Assembly (NCBI RefSeq): GCF_028622835.1
Contig: NZ_CP117677.1
Location: 1,136,001-1,200,000 of the forward strand
Direction: 5' to 3'
Source of the DNA: Caloramator sp. mosi_1
Lineage (GTDB): Bacteria > Bacillota > Clostridia > Clostridiales > Caloramatoraceae
DNA: 64,000 bases
In this document: positions 62,358 through 64,000 of the stretch, one piece after another
How positions within the stretch are numbered: the first letter of the stretch is position 1
How the letters are laid out: each line of letters starts with the position of its first letter
Program-made: the position numbers and the translations under genes
Notes under the pieces: generated by a model
What the model saw: the letters and a program-made list of their open reading frames with translations, nothing else
Databases searched by the model: none
Told to the model about the DNA's origin: nothing

Positions 62358-63139
62358 CTATTTCAATTCCTTTGTTTCTTTATTTGATATTTTGTTTATT
62401 AAAAGTAAAAGAATTAAAACTACTGTAAACAATATAGTTGATAGTGCATTAATTTCAGGTTTAATTCCTCGTCTGGCCATAGAATAAATAGTTATTGATA
62501 GATTTGAAACACCGTTACCTGTAGTAAAAAACTTATAACGAAATCATCTACAGATAGAGTAAAGGCAAGTAGAGCTCCTGATATAATTCCAGGCATTATT
62601 TCAGGGATTATAACCTTTCTAAGAGCATATGAAGGTGTCGCACCTAAATCTAATGCAGCCTCATAAATGTTAGGATTAAGCTGTTTTAGTTTTGGAAGAA
62701 CAGATAAAACAACATATGGCAAACAAAAAGTTATGTGGGCAATAATCATTGTTAATAATCCTAATTCAAGCTTAATAGCAATAAATAAAACCATTAAAGA
62801 TATTGCTGTAACTATGTCTGGATTTAATACAGGTAAATAGGTTAAATTTAAAGATATCTTTTTAGGTGTTTTTCTCATATTATGTATTCCTATTGCAGCA
62901 AATGTACCTAATATTGTAGATACAATAGAAGCAATAGATGCAACTAAAAGTGTATAGTACATTGACTGCATTATTTGTCTATCTCTTAATAATTCTTTAT
63001 ACCATTTTAAAGTAAATCCAGTAAAGTTTCCTCTGGATTTAGACTCATTAAAGGAAAATATTATTAAGATTAGGATAGGGGCATATAAGAAGATATAAAT
63101 TAGTATTGCGTAAAGTCTTTTTAAAAATTTATTTACCAT
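62358..63139 (-). CDS. potC: Spermidine/putrescine ABC transporter permease PotC (frame broken)
   Basis: About 261 residues, six membrane helices. The ABC permease EAA motif is EAALDLGATPSYALRKVIIP, followed by AFTLSVDDFVISFF. One T is lost near 62525, after which it continues TTGNGVSNLSITIYSMAR to the stop at 62358. Its start overlaps the end of potB. No potD follows before the terminator. Confidence 0.92.
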
Positions 63140-63945
63140 AGATTAACCCCTCCTTATCCTTATCAAATCTGTTCATAATTCCTATGGAAATTAAAATTAC
63201 AACCATCATTACGATTGAAATGGCAGAACCAAAATTCCAGTCACCAACAGTTATGAACTGTCTTTCTATTAGGTTGCCTATTAAAGTAAACTGACCACCA
63301 CCTAAAAGTCTGGATATTGCAAATGTAGTAACAGAAGGCATAAATACCATAGTAACACCTGATATTACCCCGGAAGGCTAAGAGGAAAAACAACTTTAAT
63401 AAATGTAACTAATTTATTTGCTCCAAGGTCATAGGCAGCCTCAATATAACTTTTATCGATTTTTATAAGAACTGTGTATATTGGTAGAACCATAAAAGGT
63501 AAAAAGTTATAAACCATTCCAAGTATCACAGAACCATTTGTGTATAGCATTGAAAGAGGTTTAATTCCAAATAAGGACAAAAATTTATTTATTATACCAT
63601 TTTTTTCGAGTATGGTCATCCAAGCATATGTTCTAAGCAAAAATTCATCCACATAGGTATAATGAAAAACAATATTAATGTATTTCGTGTTTTTATATTT
63701 GATTTTGAAATTATATATGCCATTGGATAGCCGAGGATAAAACAAATTATTGTACTAATTAAGGCTAAGTTTATAGAACGGATAAAAACATCTAAATATA
63801 ATGGGTCAAAGAATTTTAAAAAGTTCTCAAAGGTAAAAGAACCATTTTTAGTAGTAAATGCATAGAATAAAACTAAAAATAGTGGGAGTACTGCAAAAAT
63901 GGTCATCCAGGTTAAATAAGGTATTGAATAGGAGTTTCTTTTCAT
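63129..63945 (-). CDS. potB: Spermidine/putrescine ABC transporter permease PotB (frame broken)
   Basis: About 272 residues. RNSYSIPYLTWMTIFAVLP at the N-terminus, MNFLLRTYAWMTILEKNGII, and the EAA loop EAAYDLGANKLVTFIKVVFP. Frames break near 63645 and 63372. Overlaps potC by 11 bp and starts two bases after potA. Confidence 0.92.
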
Positions 63946-63946
63946 A

Positions 63947-64000
63947 TTACTTCACCTTTTTCATTATATGAATATTTTCAGGTTCAACATCTAAATAAAC
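63947..64000 (-). CDS. potA: Spermidine/putrescine ABC transporter ATPase PotA (C-terminal end)
   Basis: Only the last 17 residues lie in the window (VYLDVEPENIHIMKKVK), ending just before potB. The typical end of the PotA TOBE region (EPENIHIM) and the operon position support this; the ATPase domain lies outside the window. Confidence 0.75.
   Translation of the reverse strand, partial: VYLDVEPENIHIMKKVK

Overview
The window is the replication-origin region of a low-GC, spore-forming Firmicute in the Clostridia. Evidence: the gene order rrn–gyrA–gyrB–remB–recF–yaaA–dnaN–dnaA–oriC–rpmH–rnpA–yidD–yidC–jag–mnmE–mnmG–rsmG–noc–soj–spo0J, sporulation genes (yyaC, a Spo0E-like regulator), a perfect parS site, A/T-rich codon use, strong AGGAGG ribosome sites and a LonC protease. 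Proteins resemble those of the Caloramator/Clostridium group; that placement is inference from memory, not a search.

Layout. 1-9377 (all minus strand): 5' end of a 16S rRNA gene with tandem promoters, then gyrase, recF, dnaN and dnaA. Two DnaA-box clusters (7741-7990 and 9441-9805) flank dnaA, and genes switch to the plus strand at rpmH (9906). 9906-18912: RNase P protein, membrane insertion, tRNA modification, nucleoid occlusion and partition genes, ending in parS. 18932-29000: DUF4446, ykuS, yyaC, an AI-2E-type permease, an ArsR regulator with a sigma-54 activator and the cysteine desulfidase gene it probably controls, glnA with an ANTAR antiterminator, and a yedF/DUF3343/mscS/DUF951 group. 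29061-37135: rpsF-ssb-rpsR, then yybS-gdpP-rplI-lonC-dnaB. 37172-41228: an IS66 element carrying a nested ISL3 element. 41235-47372: nadE, an unidentified membrane protein, an FAD oxidoreductase, purA and four tRNAs. 47458-58810: helicase loader genes dnaC/dnaD, an M23 peptidase, an S8 protease, small zinc-ribbon and Spo0E-like genes, LysR, murA, malic enzyme, yycJ, an HtrA-type protease and rlmH. 59048-60395: an IS605-type remnant with TnpB. 60615-64000: an ECF sigma factor with its DUF4179 partner, and the polyamine transporter genes potC, potB and potA (partial).

The reading frames are broken in most long genes, almost always by loss of one base in a mononucleotide run. Conserved protein sequence continues in the next frame, so these are most probably sequencing errors and genes are annotated at full reconstructed extent. 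The most interesting regulatory finding is a compact sigma-54 circuit (21833-25018): activator gene, three copies of a 7-3-7 palindrome, a consensus -24/-12 promoter, then a cysteine desulfidase gene. Other points are three hairpins that mask Shine-Dalgarno sequences, precisely delimited nested IS elements with target duplications, and a TnpB that has outlived its TnpA.
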